DNA from: an uncultured Oscillospiraceae bacterium
GTDB taxonomy: Bacteria; Bacillota; Clostridia; Oscillospirales; Acutalibacteraceae
Direction of reading: 5' to 3'
NCBI GenBank assembly: GCA_900544715.1
Contig: UQWL01000001.1
Span: 1 to 64,000 of the forward strand
Length of the DNA stretch: 64,000 bases
The position numbers were made by a program, and so were the translations under genes. The number at the start of each line of letters is the position of its first letter. The first letter of the stretch is position 1. Below the pieces are notes generated by a model. That model searched no databases. It saw only the letters and a program-made list of their open reading frames with translations, and had not been told where the DNA came from. Below are positions 16,732-25,522 of the stretch, in pieces.

Positions 16732-19296
16732 TTGAAAAGGTGTAAAAAGCTATTGAGCGCATTCTTAGCTGGTTTGATGGCTGTTTCTTCCATGTCCCCT
16801 GTGTTTGCAGCGGGGGATGGAAAAGCAGCTGCACAGTATGCGCGCACTGCGGTCGCCGCAGTGGAAGCGAAGACGGACGACCTTCAGGAAAAGCTTGCTG
16901 ATGTTGGCACAAGCGATACTTACAAGGCGGCGAAGGAGGCGCTGACCGCTCTGCAGGCGGACAGCACCAATATTGCTAGGAAGGCACCCACGAAGGAAGC
17001 AGATCTTGCTGCTTTTAACAAAAAGCTTGCGCTTTACGATGCTGCTATTGCCGCGTGGAAACTCCTGACAGAGGCTGAAAAGGATGCGATGGATGTGCTC
17101 CTTGCAACCAACCTCTTCAAAGAGGTTGCGAAGAGGGAAGCTTTCGTAGAGAAGGGGAGCACCAGCGCTGCTAATGTAATGGCGGCTTCTCAAAAACTGG
17201 ATCAGTATTTGGGCGAGCAGGCTTCCTGTAGTGCGGCTCTGGCCTTGACCGCCCCGTTGCACGGCACCACGGAAACCGGCGTAAAGCTGGGCACTTCCAC
17301 CAAGTTCACGGAGGAAAAAGAGCGGCAAACCCTGCTGGATTATGTGGAGGCCTATAAGGCAGCGCCGGAATTGGTGCGCATGTATGCAGAGGGTATCTAC
17401 TCTGGCTATGGCTTCTATTATGATTATTCCAAGCGGGGCACGCGCGCCTTGGAGCTTGCCAAGATGCTGGGCAATTACTATGAGGCGATTGACCCCTGCG
17501 AAACGATATTGCCGGAAAAGCCCGATAAGAAGAATTATGAGGGCGGCGTGGAAAACGAGGAATATCTTGCAGCGATGAAGGCCTATTGCGATGCAGATGC
17601 GGCGATTAAGAATCATCTGAACGTGAATTACAGCAAGGGAATTGCAGAAGCAGCCTCCTACGCCACTGAGTTGAAGGCCGGCGCTGCCCCGCAGGTGATC
17701 GAGCAGATGCGGCTGGCGTGCATCGCGTTTAATGAGACGAAGGATTCCACCCAACCGGAAGCCGCTGTGGCAGCGTATGATAAGCTGAATGAAAACGAAC
17801 AGCTGGCGATCAGCGATATTTTTGGAAGCATTTATGCATTCCATTATGTTGCCACAAACGCCTACAACGGCTATACAACCTCTTCTGTCTATGTCAATAA
17901 GCTCTATCAGCAGTGTAAGGACTATGCGGATTACGCGAAGGTTCTTGAATTTGAAGCCTATATTGCGGGCATCAAATTTGACGAAGTGAACAACGACGTG
18001 GTTGCGGAAACGCTGGCGGCATACAATGCACTGCCCTCCAGCTTGAGGAGTCAGGTTTCCGACGAGATCATGGAAAAGTATAATACGATCCAAAATATGT
18101 ATGAGCCGATCGGCCCGCTGGTGCCGTCTCGCGACATGTTTGAAGATGAAATCGCCGCGTATCAGCCCACTTATGTTTGGGAGCTGAAGGTGCCGGGCAT
18201 GCGCCCCCTGCTGAGCGCTAATATTGCCGCGACAGACGCGCTCCTAGCCTCTCTGCTTAAGACGGCGCTTGCCTACAACGCCAATGGCTCTTTGAAGGGC
18301 GTTGCGAAATATTCCTTCTTCAGCAACCAGAATATGAGCCTGCTGCTCAAGCTCTTCGGCGTGCTCGGCCCGCTGGTGGAGGGAATTGCGCTTGTTGGTT
18401 CTGGCGCGGCGGCGAAAATGCGCCCCTCCGGCTTTGTTGCAATGATTCCGGAAGAGAAGTTTACCGGCGCACGTGAAAAAATTGCCGCGCTTGCCGCTGA
18501 GAATGATACCTATGACGCCTATGACGCAATCACCTTTGCCAATGGCGACTGGGGATTCCAGGATGGCGATAAGGAGGGCTTCCGCGATGCGTTGATCACC
18601 CTGTTCCGTCCGCTGGGCGGCTTGATCTCTATGGTGTTTACCATGGAGAACAAGACGAACGCTAAGGGAGACTACATCTATGGCGCATATGAGCGGATTA
18701 TCCCGATCTTTGAGAGCCTTGGGCTGAAGGGTGTTATTTCTTCTGAGGAGTTTACTGTTCGCTACACGCAGGCAAAAGAAAACGATAAGGAAAACGGCGC
18801 ATCCGATACAACGTTCAGTGCTCTGCTGACGCCGATTGTCAACCTGGTGGACGACCTGATGAAACACCCGCTCAACACCATTCTCGACCTGCTGCCGCGC
18901 GCTGCGCGCGCCATCAGCAGCGGTTCGCTGAACGATCAGGTGCATGCGCTGCTGGATGAAATGAGCTCCTTGGTATCCGGTATGCTCGGCGACCTGAATA
19001 TTGACCTGACGGCCGTCGGCATCAACGCGATGATCGCGGGCCAAACGATTAGCTTCGACATCGGCGATTTCGCCACCGCGACGATCACCCTCAAGGCGAT
19101 CGACTGGGCAAAGCTTGCCGGTTGCGGTTCTCTGAAGACTGTGATCAGCGCTTCTGCGGCCAACGCATACCGCCTGGATATCCAGAACGGCAGGCCAGAA
19201 ACCTATATCACCGTCAGCAAGTATCTCCTGAAGGCTGTGTTCAGCACGAAGATTGAGGGCAAAACACAGACGGTGGACCTGTTGGCGCTTGCATAA
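16732..19296 (+). CDS. Secreted protein related to the preceding giant protein
   Basis: An 854-residue exported protein of unknown function with a TTG start at 16732, chosen because AAGGGAGGT lies ten bases upstream and a signal peptide (KRCKK, hydrophobic core, cleavage near VFAA) follows at once. The N-terminal 550 residues are helical, rich in A, K, E and Y, without a named domain. From residue 607 (WGFQDGDKEGF) it contains one copy of the module found twice in the preceding protein, including the (N)TILDLLP segment near residue 715 and the closing strand region with AYRLD. It stops soon after and lacks the Big_2 and FIVAR domains of its neighbour. Same strand, separate promoter; most likely a paralogue working on the same surface structure. 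Confidence 0.8.
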   Translation: MKRCKKLLSAFLAGLMAVSSMSPVFAAGDGKAAAQYARTAVAAVEAKTDDLQEKLADVGTSDTYKAAKEALTALQADSTNIARKAPTKEADLAAFNKKLALYDAAIAAWKLLTEAEKDAMDVLLATNLFKEVAKREAFVEKGSTSAANVMAASQKLDQYLGEQASCSAALALTAPLHGTTETGVKLGTSTKFTEEKERQTLLDYVEAYKAAPELVRMYAEGIYSGYGFYYDYSKRGTRALELAKMLGNYYEAIDPCETILPEKPDKKNYEGGVENEEYLAAMKAYCDADAAIKNHLNVNYSKGIAEAASYATELKAGAAPQVIEQMRLACIAFNETKDSTQPEAAVAAYDKLNENEQLAISDIFGSIYAFHYVATNAYNGYTTSSVYVNKLYQQCKDYADYAKVLEFEAYIAGIKFDEVNNDVVAETLAAYNALPSSLRSQVSDEIMEKYNTIQNMYEPIGPLVPSRDMFEDEIAAYQPTYVWELKVPGMRPLLSANIAATDALLASLLKTALAYNANGSLKGVAKYSFFSNQNMSLLLKLFGVLGPLVEGIALVGSGAAAKMRPSGFVAMIPEEKFTGAREKIAALAAENDTYDAYDAITFANGDWGFQDGDKEGFRDALITLFRPLGGLISMVFTMENKTNAKGDYIYGAYERIIPIFESLGLKGVISSEEFTVRYTQAKENDKENGASDTTFSALLTPIVNLVDDLMKHPLNTILDLLPRAARAISSGSLNDQVHALLDEMSSLVSGMLGDLNIDLTAVGINAMIAGQTISFDIGDFATATITLKAIDWAKLAGCGSLKTVISASAANAYRLDIQNGRPETYITVSKYLLKAVFSTKIEGKTQTVDLLALA

Positions 19297-19346
19297 CAAA
19301 AGCAAAAGCTCTTTGCAGCAATCACGCTAATCTGGCATGAAAAAAG

Positions 19347-19388
19347 AAGCAGCGTAGTGCAGTGATGCATTGCGCTGCTTTGCTTTTT
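19347..19388 (+). terminator. Rho-independent terminator after the 854-residue gene
   Basis: AAGCAGCG (19347-19354) pairs with CGCTGCTT (19373-19380), with TGCA/TGCA further pairing in the loop, followed by TGCTTTTT. Confidence 0.85.
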
Positions 19389-19398
19389 GGCTTGCTCC

Positions 19399-19427
19399 TT
19401 GCCTGGATGGCGGAAACATGCTATGAT
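19399..19427 (+). promoter_or_regulatory. Promoter of the ABC-F gene
   Basis: TTGCCT (19399-19404), 17-bp spacer, TATGAT (19422-19427). A second TATAAT at 19456-19461 is too close to the ATG at 19464 to be used except for a leaderless transcript. Confidence 0.5.
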
Positions 19428-19463
19428 AACAGTCAGTTTGAAATGAAAATGGTGTTATAATCG

Positions 19464-21377
19464 ATGGCATATTTACAAGCATACAATTTGAGTATCAGCT
19501 TTGGTGAAAAAAAGCTGTTTGACAACGTATCCTTTGAGGTAGGCGAGCATGACCGGATTGGCCTGATCGGCGTGAACGGCGCGGGTAAAACCACGCTGTT
19601 CCGCCTGATTACGGGGGAGCTGGAGCCAACGTCAGGCGAGGCCTTCCTCTCCAAGCAGGCGCGCGTCGGCTATTTGGAGCAGCATGCCTGTACGGACGAA
19701 GCGCGAAGCATCTATGATGAAATGCTTTCCGTTTTTCAGGATGTGATGCAGGTTGAGCGGGAGCTGAATGAAACGATCCGCCTGCTGGAATTGGGGGAGG
19801 GGAGCCTCAATGCGCTGATCGATCGGCAGCAGGCCCTGAACGAGCGGTTTGACCGCATGGGCGGCCTCACCTACCGCAGCCGAACCCGTGCGGCGCTGAT
19901 GGGGCTCGGTTTTGCGGAAAAAGAGTTCAGCCAGCCCTGCGGCAATCTCAGCGGCGGACAAAAATCAAAGCTCAGCCTCGGCAAGCTTCTGCTGTCAGGG
20001 GCCAATCTTTTGCTGCTCGACGAGCCGACCAACCACTTGGATATTGAGAGCGTGGAGTGGCTGGAGGGGTTCCTGCGCGATTTCACAGGCGCGGCGCTGA
20101 TTATTTCGCATGACCGCTATTTCCTCGACCGCGTTACCAACCGCACCATGGAGATGGAGCACGGGCGCGTGAAACTGTTTAAAGGGAATTATACGGAATA
20201 TCAGCAATTTAAAAAACAGGAGCGCGAGGTGCAGCAAAAGCACTATGAGAATTCTATGCGGGAGATCAAGCGGATTGAGGGCATTATTGCGCAGCAGCGG
20301 CAGTGGAATCGAGAAAAGAGTATCCGTACCGCTGAAAGCAAGGAGAAGATGCTCGGGCGCATGAAAGCGGAGCTGGAAGTGCCCGAATCCGAACTCGAGG
20401 GCCTTCGCTTTGTCTTCCAGCCGCGTATGGTCAGCGGGAATGATGTGATTTTGGCCTCCGGGCTGAAAAAATCGTTTGAAGAAAAGCAGCTGTTTGCCAA
20501 TGTGGAGCTGCATATCCGGCGCGGCGACCGCGCTTTCCTCCTCGGGCCGAACGGCTGCGGCAAAACGACGCTATTGCGTGTGCTATTGGGCAAAACACCG
20601 GCGGACGCCGGACGCTTCACCTTTGGGACGAATGTGCAGATCGGCTATTTTGACCAGGGCCTCGGCGGCCTGCATCCGGAGAAAACAGTACTCGCTGAGA
20701 TTTGGGATGCCTACCCCGCGATGACGCAGACAGAAGTACGTTCCGCCTTAGCTGCGTTTCTCTTCCAGGGAGACGATGTATATAAGCTGGTGCGGGATTT
20801 GAGCGGTGGAGAGAAGGCGCGCACGGCGCTGCTCAGGCTGATGCTCTCCGGGGCAAACCTTTTATTGCTGGATGAGCCGACCAACCACTTGGATATTTCT
20901 TCGCGCGAGGCGTTGGAAGATGCGCTTGCGGGCTATGAGGGCACCATGCTGATCGTATCCCACGACCGCTATTTCATCAATAAAATCGCAAATCGTGTGC
21001 TCCACCTGACGCACGATGGGGTGAAAGAATACCTCGGCGGGTATGATGATTACGTACAGGCGCTGGAGGAGCAGCCGCCCGCGCCAAAGGCTGCGCAGGC
21101 AAAGCCGAAGCAGAATGACTATAAGCTGCGCAAGGAGCGGGAAAGCGAGCGCCGCAAGCTCGCCGGGCGCATTGCCCGCTGCGAGGAGGAGATCGCCCGC
21201 ATGGATGAGGAGATTGCCGCCCTGAACGCACAGCTGGAACGGCCCGAAGTTGCGGCGGATTATGCCCAGGTGCTGGATTTCACACAGCAGCTCGCCGCCC
21301 TGCATGAAGAGCAGGAGCAGCTGTATGCGCAGTGGGAGGAGATGCAGGAGCAGCTGGAGGCGGGCGATAACGTCTGA
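19464..21377 (+). CDS. ABC-F family ATPase (translation factor type)
   Basis: ABC-F proteins have two ATPase domains and no membrane part; they act on the ribosome, resolving stalls or, in some members, protecting against antibiotics. Both Walker A motifs are intact (GVNGAGKTT near residue 37, GPNGCGKTT near 365), as are both signatures (LSGGQ and LSGGE) and both LLLLDEPTNHLDI Walker B segments. The inter-domain linker (about 240-320) is the usual basic helical arm, and residues 530-637 form a charged coiled-coil tail, as in the YdiF/Uup-like housekeeping group. This makes a housekeeping role more likely than antibiotic resistance. It stands alone under its own promoter. Confidence 0.93.
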   Translation: MAYLQAYNLSISFGEKKLFDNVSFEVGEHDRIGLIGVNGAGKTTLFRLITGELEPTSGEAFLSKQARVGYLEQHACTDEARSIYDEMLSVFQDVMQVERELNETIRLLELGEGSLNALIDRQQALNERFDRMGGLTYRSRTRAALMGLGFAEKEFSQPCGNLSGGQKSKLSLGKLLLSGANLLLLDEPTNHLDIESVEWLEGFLRDFTGAALIISHDRYFLDRVTNRTMEMEHGRVKLFKGNYTEYQQFKKQEREVQQKHYENSMREIKRIEGIIAQQRQWNREKSIRTAESKEKMLGRMKAELEVPESELEGLRFVFQPRMVSGNDVILASGLKKSFEEKQLFANVELHIRRGDRAFLLGPNGCGKTTLLRVLLGKTPADAGRFTFGTNVQIGYFDQGLGGLHPEKTVLAEIWDAYPAMTQTEVRSALAAFLFQGDDVYKLVRDLSGGEKARTALLRLMLSGANLLLLDEPTNHLDISSREALEDALAGYEGTMLIVSHDRYFINKIANRVLHLTHDGVKEYLGGYDDYVQALEEQPPAPKAAQAKPKQNDYKLRKERESERRKLAGRIARCEEEIARMDEEIAALNAQLERPEVAADYAQVLDFTQQLAALHEEQEQLYAQWEEMQEQLEAGDNV

Positions 21378-21418
21378 GCGGGCAAAGGCCCGGGGCGGAA
21401 AAATTTTCAACCCGGCTG

Positions 21419-21447
21419 TTGACAAATAGAGGCCGTGTGCATACAAT
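21419..21447 (+). promoter_or_regulatory. Promoter of the FMN-riboswitch transcript
   Basis: Consensus TTGACA (21419-21424) and TACAAT (21442-21447) with a 17-bp spacer, about 20 bases before the aptamer. Confidence 0.85.
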
Positions 21448-21466
21448 AGAGGTAAAGTAAATGCTG

Positions 21467-21602
21467 TCTTCGGGGCGGGGTGCAATTCCCCACCGGCGGT
21501 AATGGAGCAAAGCGCTCTGAGCCCGCGAGCCGATGGCGAAAGCTGTCAGGCCGATTCCGGTGCGATCCCGGAGCCGACGGTCACAGTCCGGATGAAAGAA
21601 GC
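21467..21602 (+). promoter_or_regulatory. FMN riboswitch (RFN element)
   Basis: The conserved RFN blocks are present in order: CTTCGGGGCGGGGTG, CCCCACCGGCGGTAATG, AGCCCGCGAGC, GATTCCGGTGCGATCCCGGAGCCGACGG given here in parts (GATTCCGGTG, CCGGAGCCGACGG), CACAGTCCGGATG and the closing AGAAG that pairs with the first CTTC. FMN binding would favour the terminator at 21628-21656 and switch off riboflavin uptake. Confidence 0.97.
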
Positions 21603-21627
21603 GGCGCAGTTATGTTTGCGTCTGAGC

Positions 21628-21656
21628 GCCCTGTATCTGTGGATACAGGGCTTTTT
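21628..21656 (+). terminator. Riboswitch-controlled terminator
   Basis: GCCCTGTATC (21628-21637) pairs with GATACAGGGC (21642-21651) followed by TTTTT. Placed 26 bases after the aptamer and before ribU, it is the expression platform of a transcription-terminating FMN switch. Confidence 0.9.
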
Positions 21657-21686
21657 CGTTGGCAGCGGAAAAAGGAGTTGTCTGCT

Positions 21687-22316
21687 ATGCAAAAGAAAAC
21701 CGTCCGCCTCGTGCTCATCAGCCTGCTGTCGGCGATCGCCTTCGTCCTGATGATGCTGGAATTTCCGATCTTCGCCGCCATCCCGGGGCTTCAGCACCTG
21801 AAGCTCGATTTCGGCGATGTGCCGGCCGCGTTTGCGGGGGCTTTGCTGTCGCCCGGCGTTGGCGTTGTGGTGGAAATCATCAAAAACCTGTTGGAGCTGC
21901 TCGTGCGCGGGATCGGCTCACAGATGGGCTTCGGCAACCTGATGAACCTGCTGGTGGGGTGCGCCTATGTGGTGCCGTTTGCCTTGCTTTACAAGCGCTT
22001 TTCGGGCCGGTTTCATTCCCGGGCCGCCTGCCTGACGTTGGCGGGTGTGGTTGCATCCCTCGCTATGATTGCAATCGGCGCGGCGGGGAATTACCTGATC
22101 GCACCGCTGTTCTTTCGCTATTTTCTGCATACGGAGCTGACAGGGCCCGTGCTGCTCACAGCGGTGGGCGGGGCTACGGCGCTCAATGCGGTAAAAGGTG
22201 CGTTGGTCACTGTGGTAATGTATCCGCTGCTGGCCATTTCGGAAAAATACCTGGCGCGCTATATCAAACCGATAGAGAAGCAGGGGAAGCAGGAGAAGTT
22301 GGAACAGCACAAATGA
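21687..22316 (+). CDS. ribU: Riboflavin ECF transporter substrate-binding protein RibU
   Basis: RibU is the membrane S component that captures riboflavin and works with the shared ECF energising module (EcfA, EcfA', EcfT), which is not encoded here. The 209-residue protein has about six membrane segments and the family features FPIFA and DFGDVPA in the first loop and a QMGFGNLMNLLVG segment. The ATG at 21687 is preceded by AAAGGAG; an in-frame opening back to 21480 is riboswitch RNA and not coding. The FMN riboswitch directly upstream confirms the flavin role. Confidence 0.95.
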   Translation: MQKKTVRLVLISLLSAIAFVLMMLEFPIFAAIPGLQHLKLDFGDVPAAFAGALLSPGVGVVVEIIKNLLELLVRGIGSQMGFGNLMNLLVGCAYVVPFALLYKRFSGRFHSRAACLTLAGVVASLAMIAIGAAGNYLIAPLFFRYFLHTELTGPVLLTAVGGATALNAVKGALVTVVMYPLLAISEKYLARYIKPIEKQGKQEKLEQHK

Positions 22317-22364
22317 CGTGCTTGATCTGCTTTGCTTGAATGAAACGGGAAGGGAGATGCCGCA

Positions 22365-22955
22365 ATGCTGCCGGAGATCAAGGAAAGACGGAGCATCCGC
22401 AAATATCAGGAGCGGTCGGTTCCAAACGATATGGTGGAAGAAATTTTGCAGGCAGGCTTGCTTGCTCCCTCCTCAAAAAACCGGCAGCCATGGCGTTTCA
22501 TTGTGGCAACCGGGGCGGCGAAGGAGGCGGCGCTTCAGGCGATGGAACGGGGCCTGGAGCGGGAAAAAATCAGCCCGCTTCTCCCGGGCAGCGCATGCTT
22601 CCTCGGCGGGGCCGCGCATACGCTGGGCATTATGCGGCAGGCTCCCGTGCTGATTTTTATTGTGAATCCGATTGGCATCGACCTTCACGCCGCCCTAACG
22701 CTGGAAGAACGGGTGTTTGAAACGTGCAACGCGCAGTCTGTCGGGGCCGCAATTGAAAATATGGCGCTGGCAGCCGCCTCGCTGGGGCTCGGCAGCCTAT
22801 GGATTTGCGATACTTATTTTGCCTATCCGGAGCTGTGCGAATGGCTGGGTTCCGGTGGGGAACTGCTCGCAGCAATGGCGGTGGGCTATGCGGATGAGGC
22901 TCCACCCGCCAGGCCGAGAAAAAGCGTGGAGGACGCAGTGGAGTGGCGCGGCTGA
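22365..22955 (+). CDS. Nitroreductase-family FMN oxidoreductase
   Basis: A 196-residue flavoprotein of the nitroreductase family; members reduce nitro groups, quinones or other acceptors with NAD(P)H. The N-terminal ERRSIRKY motif binds the FMN phosphate, APSSKNRQPW is the second conserved block, and LGLGSLWI near residue 140 lies at the flavin face. AAGGGAG precedes the ATG. It begins 48 bp after ribU with no terminator between them, so it is probably on the FMN-controlled transcript. That fits an FMN-dependent enzyme. The substrate cannot be read from the sequence. Confidence 0.88.
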   Translation: MLPEIKERRSIRKYQERSVPNDMVEEILQAGLLAPSSKNRQPWRFIVATGAAKEAALQAMERGLEREKISPLLPGSACFLGGAAHTLGIMRQAPVLIFIVNPIGIDLHAALTLEERVFETCNAQSVGAAIENMALAAASLGLGSLWICDTYFAYPELCEWLGSGGELLAAMAVGYADEAPPARPRKSVEDAVEWRG

Positions 22956-23023
22956 ACACTTTCTGAACGCCTGTTTTCAGCAGGCAGTTTTCCTGTTTTG
23001 TACGATGATAGGAACCATAAAAT

Positions 23024-23061
23024 ACACCCGGGCAAGGTCTTCCAAAGCCTTGCCCGGGTGT
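23024..23061. terminator. Bidirectional terminator between convergent genes
   Basis: A perfect 14-bp stem: ACACCCGGGCAAGG (23024-23037) with CCTTGCCCGGGTGT (23048-23061), ten-base loop. T-rich sequence follows on the plus strand and ATTTTATGG on the minus strand, so it can end both the nitroreductase and the AraC transcripts. Confidence 0.85.
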
Positions 23062-23069
23062 GGATTTTA

Positions 23070-23915
23070 TCAAAATTTCAGCTTGCGAAATTTGGCGGGG
23101 GAAATCCCCGTATTGCTTTTGAAAAAGAAGATGAAGTTGGTATCACTGTTAAAGCCGACCTCATATGCAATTTCGGAAACCGTCATGCTTGTTTTTTGCA
23201 AGTATTCTTTTGCGCGGTTCAGCCGGGAAACCAGCACATAGTCGTAGGGGGAGAAACCGGTTTGCTGCTTGAAAATTCGGGAGAAGTGAGAAGGGCTCAT
23301 ATGAGCCGCGTGCGCAAGATCGCCAACTCGGATGGTTTGATTGAGATGCTCGCTGACATACCGCTTGGCGTCGCGAATATTTGCCTCGTAGCGGATGTTG
23401 TTTTCTTCACTGTGCAGCGGGTGGGAAAACTCCGCCAGCAGCCGGTAAAGATTCAGTGACAAATCAATTTCCGGCGCGGTGTCTTCCATACGAATGCCGT
23501 CATACAGGCGAAAGAGCAAATCCGCAATTTGCTCCGGATTGCCGCATTGGATCAAATTCCCTTCATTGCGGATAATTTCGTGATACCAGTCGAGGCAGTT
23601 CGGCCCGTTAAAATGCACCCAGATGGATTCAAAGCTGTCATTGGTATAATATTCGTGCGGATGAAAACAATCCAGCAGAACGGTATCGCCTTGCTTTGCG
23701 GTGATATGGCGCCCGTTGGCGACAAAGGTAAAGCTCCCGTCGATGATATGCGTAATCAATAGGCTATTATAATTTTTACGGATCAAATGATAATTTGCCG
23801 TGCAGTAAAAGTGCCCCGCGCTGATGGGATAGTAATAAAGCCGCTTGGCCGTTGGCGACGGCGATGAAAAATACAGATCGGATGTGTTTAAAACGCCGGT
23901 TTCATCGGATTTCAT
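23070..23915 (-). CDS. AraC-family transcriptional regulator with N-terminal cupin
   Basis: A 281-residue regulator. The N-terminal half is a cupin-like sugar sensor (the FVANGRHITAKQGD...DCFHPHEYY segment is typical), and the C-terminal 100 residues carry the two helix-turn-helix motifs of AraC proteins, with VGDLAHAAHMSPSHFSRIFK and VSEIAYEVGFNSDTNFIFFFK as landmarks. I start it at the ATG at 23915, which has AGGA a few bases upstream; the frame is open to 24185, but that DNA lies in the divergent promoter region. It is divergent to the glycosidase-like gene at 24119 and probably activates that gene and the GH35 behind it in response to a glycan fragment. Confidence 0.92.
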   Translation of the reverse strand: MKSDETGVLNTSDLYFSSPSPTAKRLYYYPISAGHFYCTANYHLIRKNYNSLLITHIIDGSFTFVANGRHITAKQGDTVLLDCFHPHEYYTNDSFESIWVHFNGPNCLDWYHEIIRNEGNLIQCGNPEQIADLLFRLYDGIRMEDTAPEIDLSLNLYRLLAEFSHPLHSEENNIRYEANIRDAKRYVSEHLNQTIRVGDLAHAAHMSPSHFSRIFKQQTGFSPYDYVLVSRLNRAKEYLQKTSMTVSEIAYEVGFNSDTNFIFFFKSNTGISPAKFRKLKF

Positions 23916-24118
23916 AGTTCCATCCTCATTTTTATGGCAGGATTTCGAAGGTTTCAAATTGTTTTTTGAAAGGTTTGCTTTTTTAAATATTGTATAATGT
24001 CCATGAAAAGAAGTCAAATCAAGAATCGTGCAAAATTTTGCGATTTGGTGAAAACGGTTGTATCTGCGCGGGTGTCGAGTTTGCGAGCGTGGCTGATCAG
24101 CAGGAACGGAGGAAGCCG
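23916..24118. promoter_or_regulatory. Divergent control region between araC-type gene and glycosidase operon
   Basis: A 203-bp AT-rich region. TATAAT at 23993-23998 faces the glycosidase genes; the nearest TTGAAA (23966-23971) is 21 bp upstream, too far for unaided promoter use, which suits an activator-dependent promoter. TTTCAAA and TTTGAAA at 23953-23971 form an inverted repeat that could be a binding site. GGAGGAA ends the region at 24108-24114. Confidence 0.45.
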
Positions 24119-25477
24119 ATGAATGGGCAACAAGCGTATGCCTTTCATTTTGATTATACCAAATGTATGATGATGAAAATGCCAATGGCCTACCCCAATC
24201 GGGAGGGCAACGGCAGCGTTGTCGTCAACAATTTTGAGGACGCGCTGGAGATGATCCGGCAGGTGGACGCGATGACGCTGGGCATCCAAAAAATTATTTA
24301 TCTTGTGGGTTGGCAGTATCATGGGCACGATGATAAATACCCTGATTTTTTTGAAGTGAACGAGGCGCTCCGGCGCAAGGGGGAGAGCGCACGCGATAGC
24401 ATGCTCTGGTTGATGCGGGAGGCGAAAAAATACCATACCGTTGTGAGCGTACATATCAATTTTAACGATGCTTATGAGAATGCGCCCTCTTTTGCATGGT
24501 TTGTAAAAGCCGGGGCACTAATCCGCAACCGCAAGGGCCGGCCGCAGGCCATTGAGCGCTATAATGGCAGGAAGTGCTACAAAACCTCCTTCGTTGAGTA
24601 TTGGGAAAGCGGCCTTTTCTGCGAGCAGTTTGACCGGCTGCTTACGCTTTTGCCGCTGGCGGAAGCAGGCACGATCCATGTGGATAATTTTCAGTGTTAT
24701 CGTAATTATGCGCCGGATCTTTCAATTCGAGAAATGCAGGCGGCGCGGCGCAAAATGATTGACTATGTGAGGAAGCAGGGGATTGATATCACCTCCGAAT
24801 TCACCTACCGGGAGGATGAATCCCTGCCGAACAGGCCGTTTTTGGGCTTGCCGCGGGAGCACAACCCCAAAGCGCCGCTGGATACGCTGGGGCTCATCCC
24901 GGCATCCTGGTGGTGCACTAGGATGAGAAGGGAAGAGTATGTAACGATCCCACCACAGGTTTATTGCGGCGGAATTTATAAGGACGGGCGGTATGGAAAA
25001 TATCTCTACGGCAATATGCACGGTGAGGATGTATTTCAAAAATACCATCAAAAGGACGTGGACTGGGCCAAGGCCTTCTTGCATGATTTTGCGTGTGTGC
25101 AGGCGCCGTTCCACTTCCTGTGCGGTTACCGGCGCGAAATGATTTCAGGCCGGGGCAACAAACAGCGGTGTATCTTCAGTGGCGGCGTGGTATCCTACTG
25201 CCGCAACCAGAAAATAACGGTGCACGGAAACACGGTAAAGGAGGGGGACAGCCTGCTTTTGCCGCTGGTTCATTTGAAGGATACCTATTTTGCCTACAGC
25301 AAAGAGGGCTGCCGGCGCACCTGGAGCCTGTTGGAGAAGGGTTATCAAACGGCGGCGCTGTTCCGCGTGACCCCAAACGGTTGTGTTGCCTGCGGGGAGC
25401 GCGCTGTCCGAGAGGATGCCATTGCTTTGGAGCTCTCGCCGGGGGAGGCGCTTGTGCTCCGGATGGAACGGGCATAG
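24119..25477 (+). CDS. Unclassified TIM-barrel glycosidase-like protein
   Basis: A 452-residue cytoplasmic protein (no signal peptide). Its start is the ATG at 24119, five bases after GGAGGAA. Segments such as VVSVHINFNDAY (about residue 107), ESGLFCEQFDRLL and GTIHVDNFQCYRN (about 182-194), followed by GIDITSEFTYRED, look like successive strand ends of a glycosidase TIM barrel, with D186 and E224 as candidate acids. They recall the catalytic region of GH101 endo-alpha-N-acetylgalactosaminidases, but the protein is far shorter and the match is distant, so I do not assign a family. It lies between an AraC regulator and a GH35 and is probably co-transcribed with the GH35 (45-bp gap). A role in breaking down host or plant glycan fragments is inferred from context only. 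Confidence 0.6.
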   Translation: MNGQQAYAFHFDYTKCMMMKMPMAYPNREGNGSVVVNNFEDALEMIRQVDAMTLGIQKIIYLVGWQYHGHDDKYPDFFEVNEALRRKGESARDSMLWLMREAKKYHTVVSVHINFNDAYENAPSFAWFVKAGALIRNRKGRPQAIERYNGRKCYKTSFVEYWESGLFCEQFDRLLTLLPLAEAGTIHVDNFQCYRNYAPDLSIREMQAARRKMIDYVRKQGIDITSEFTYREDESLPNRPFLGLPREHNPKAPLDTLGLIPASWWCTRMRREEYVTIPPQVYCGGIYKDGRYGKYLYGNMHGEDVFQKYHQKDVDWAKAFLHDFACVQAPFHFLCGYRREMISGRGNKQRCIFSGGVVSYCRNQKITVHGNTVKEGDSLLLPLVHLKDTYFAYSKEGCRRTWSLLEKGYQTAALFRVTPNGCVACGERAVREDAIALELSPGEALVLRMERA

Positions 25478-25522
25478 GCCGCCTGATCGAAATCGTTTTA
25501 GACAAGAAAGGAGACTTACAGA

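Noticed and set aside
19456..19461. TATAAT directly before the ABC-F start codon as its promoter
   Set aside because: It would place the transcript start inside the start codon; the promoter at 19399-19427 fits better.
19464..21377. ABC-F protein considered as an antibiotic resistance factor
   Set aside because: The coiled-coil C-terminus and linker resemble the housekeeping group, and there is no regulatory leader typical of resistance genes.
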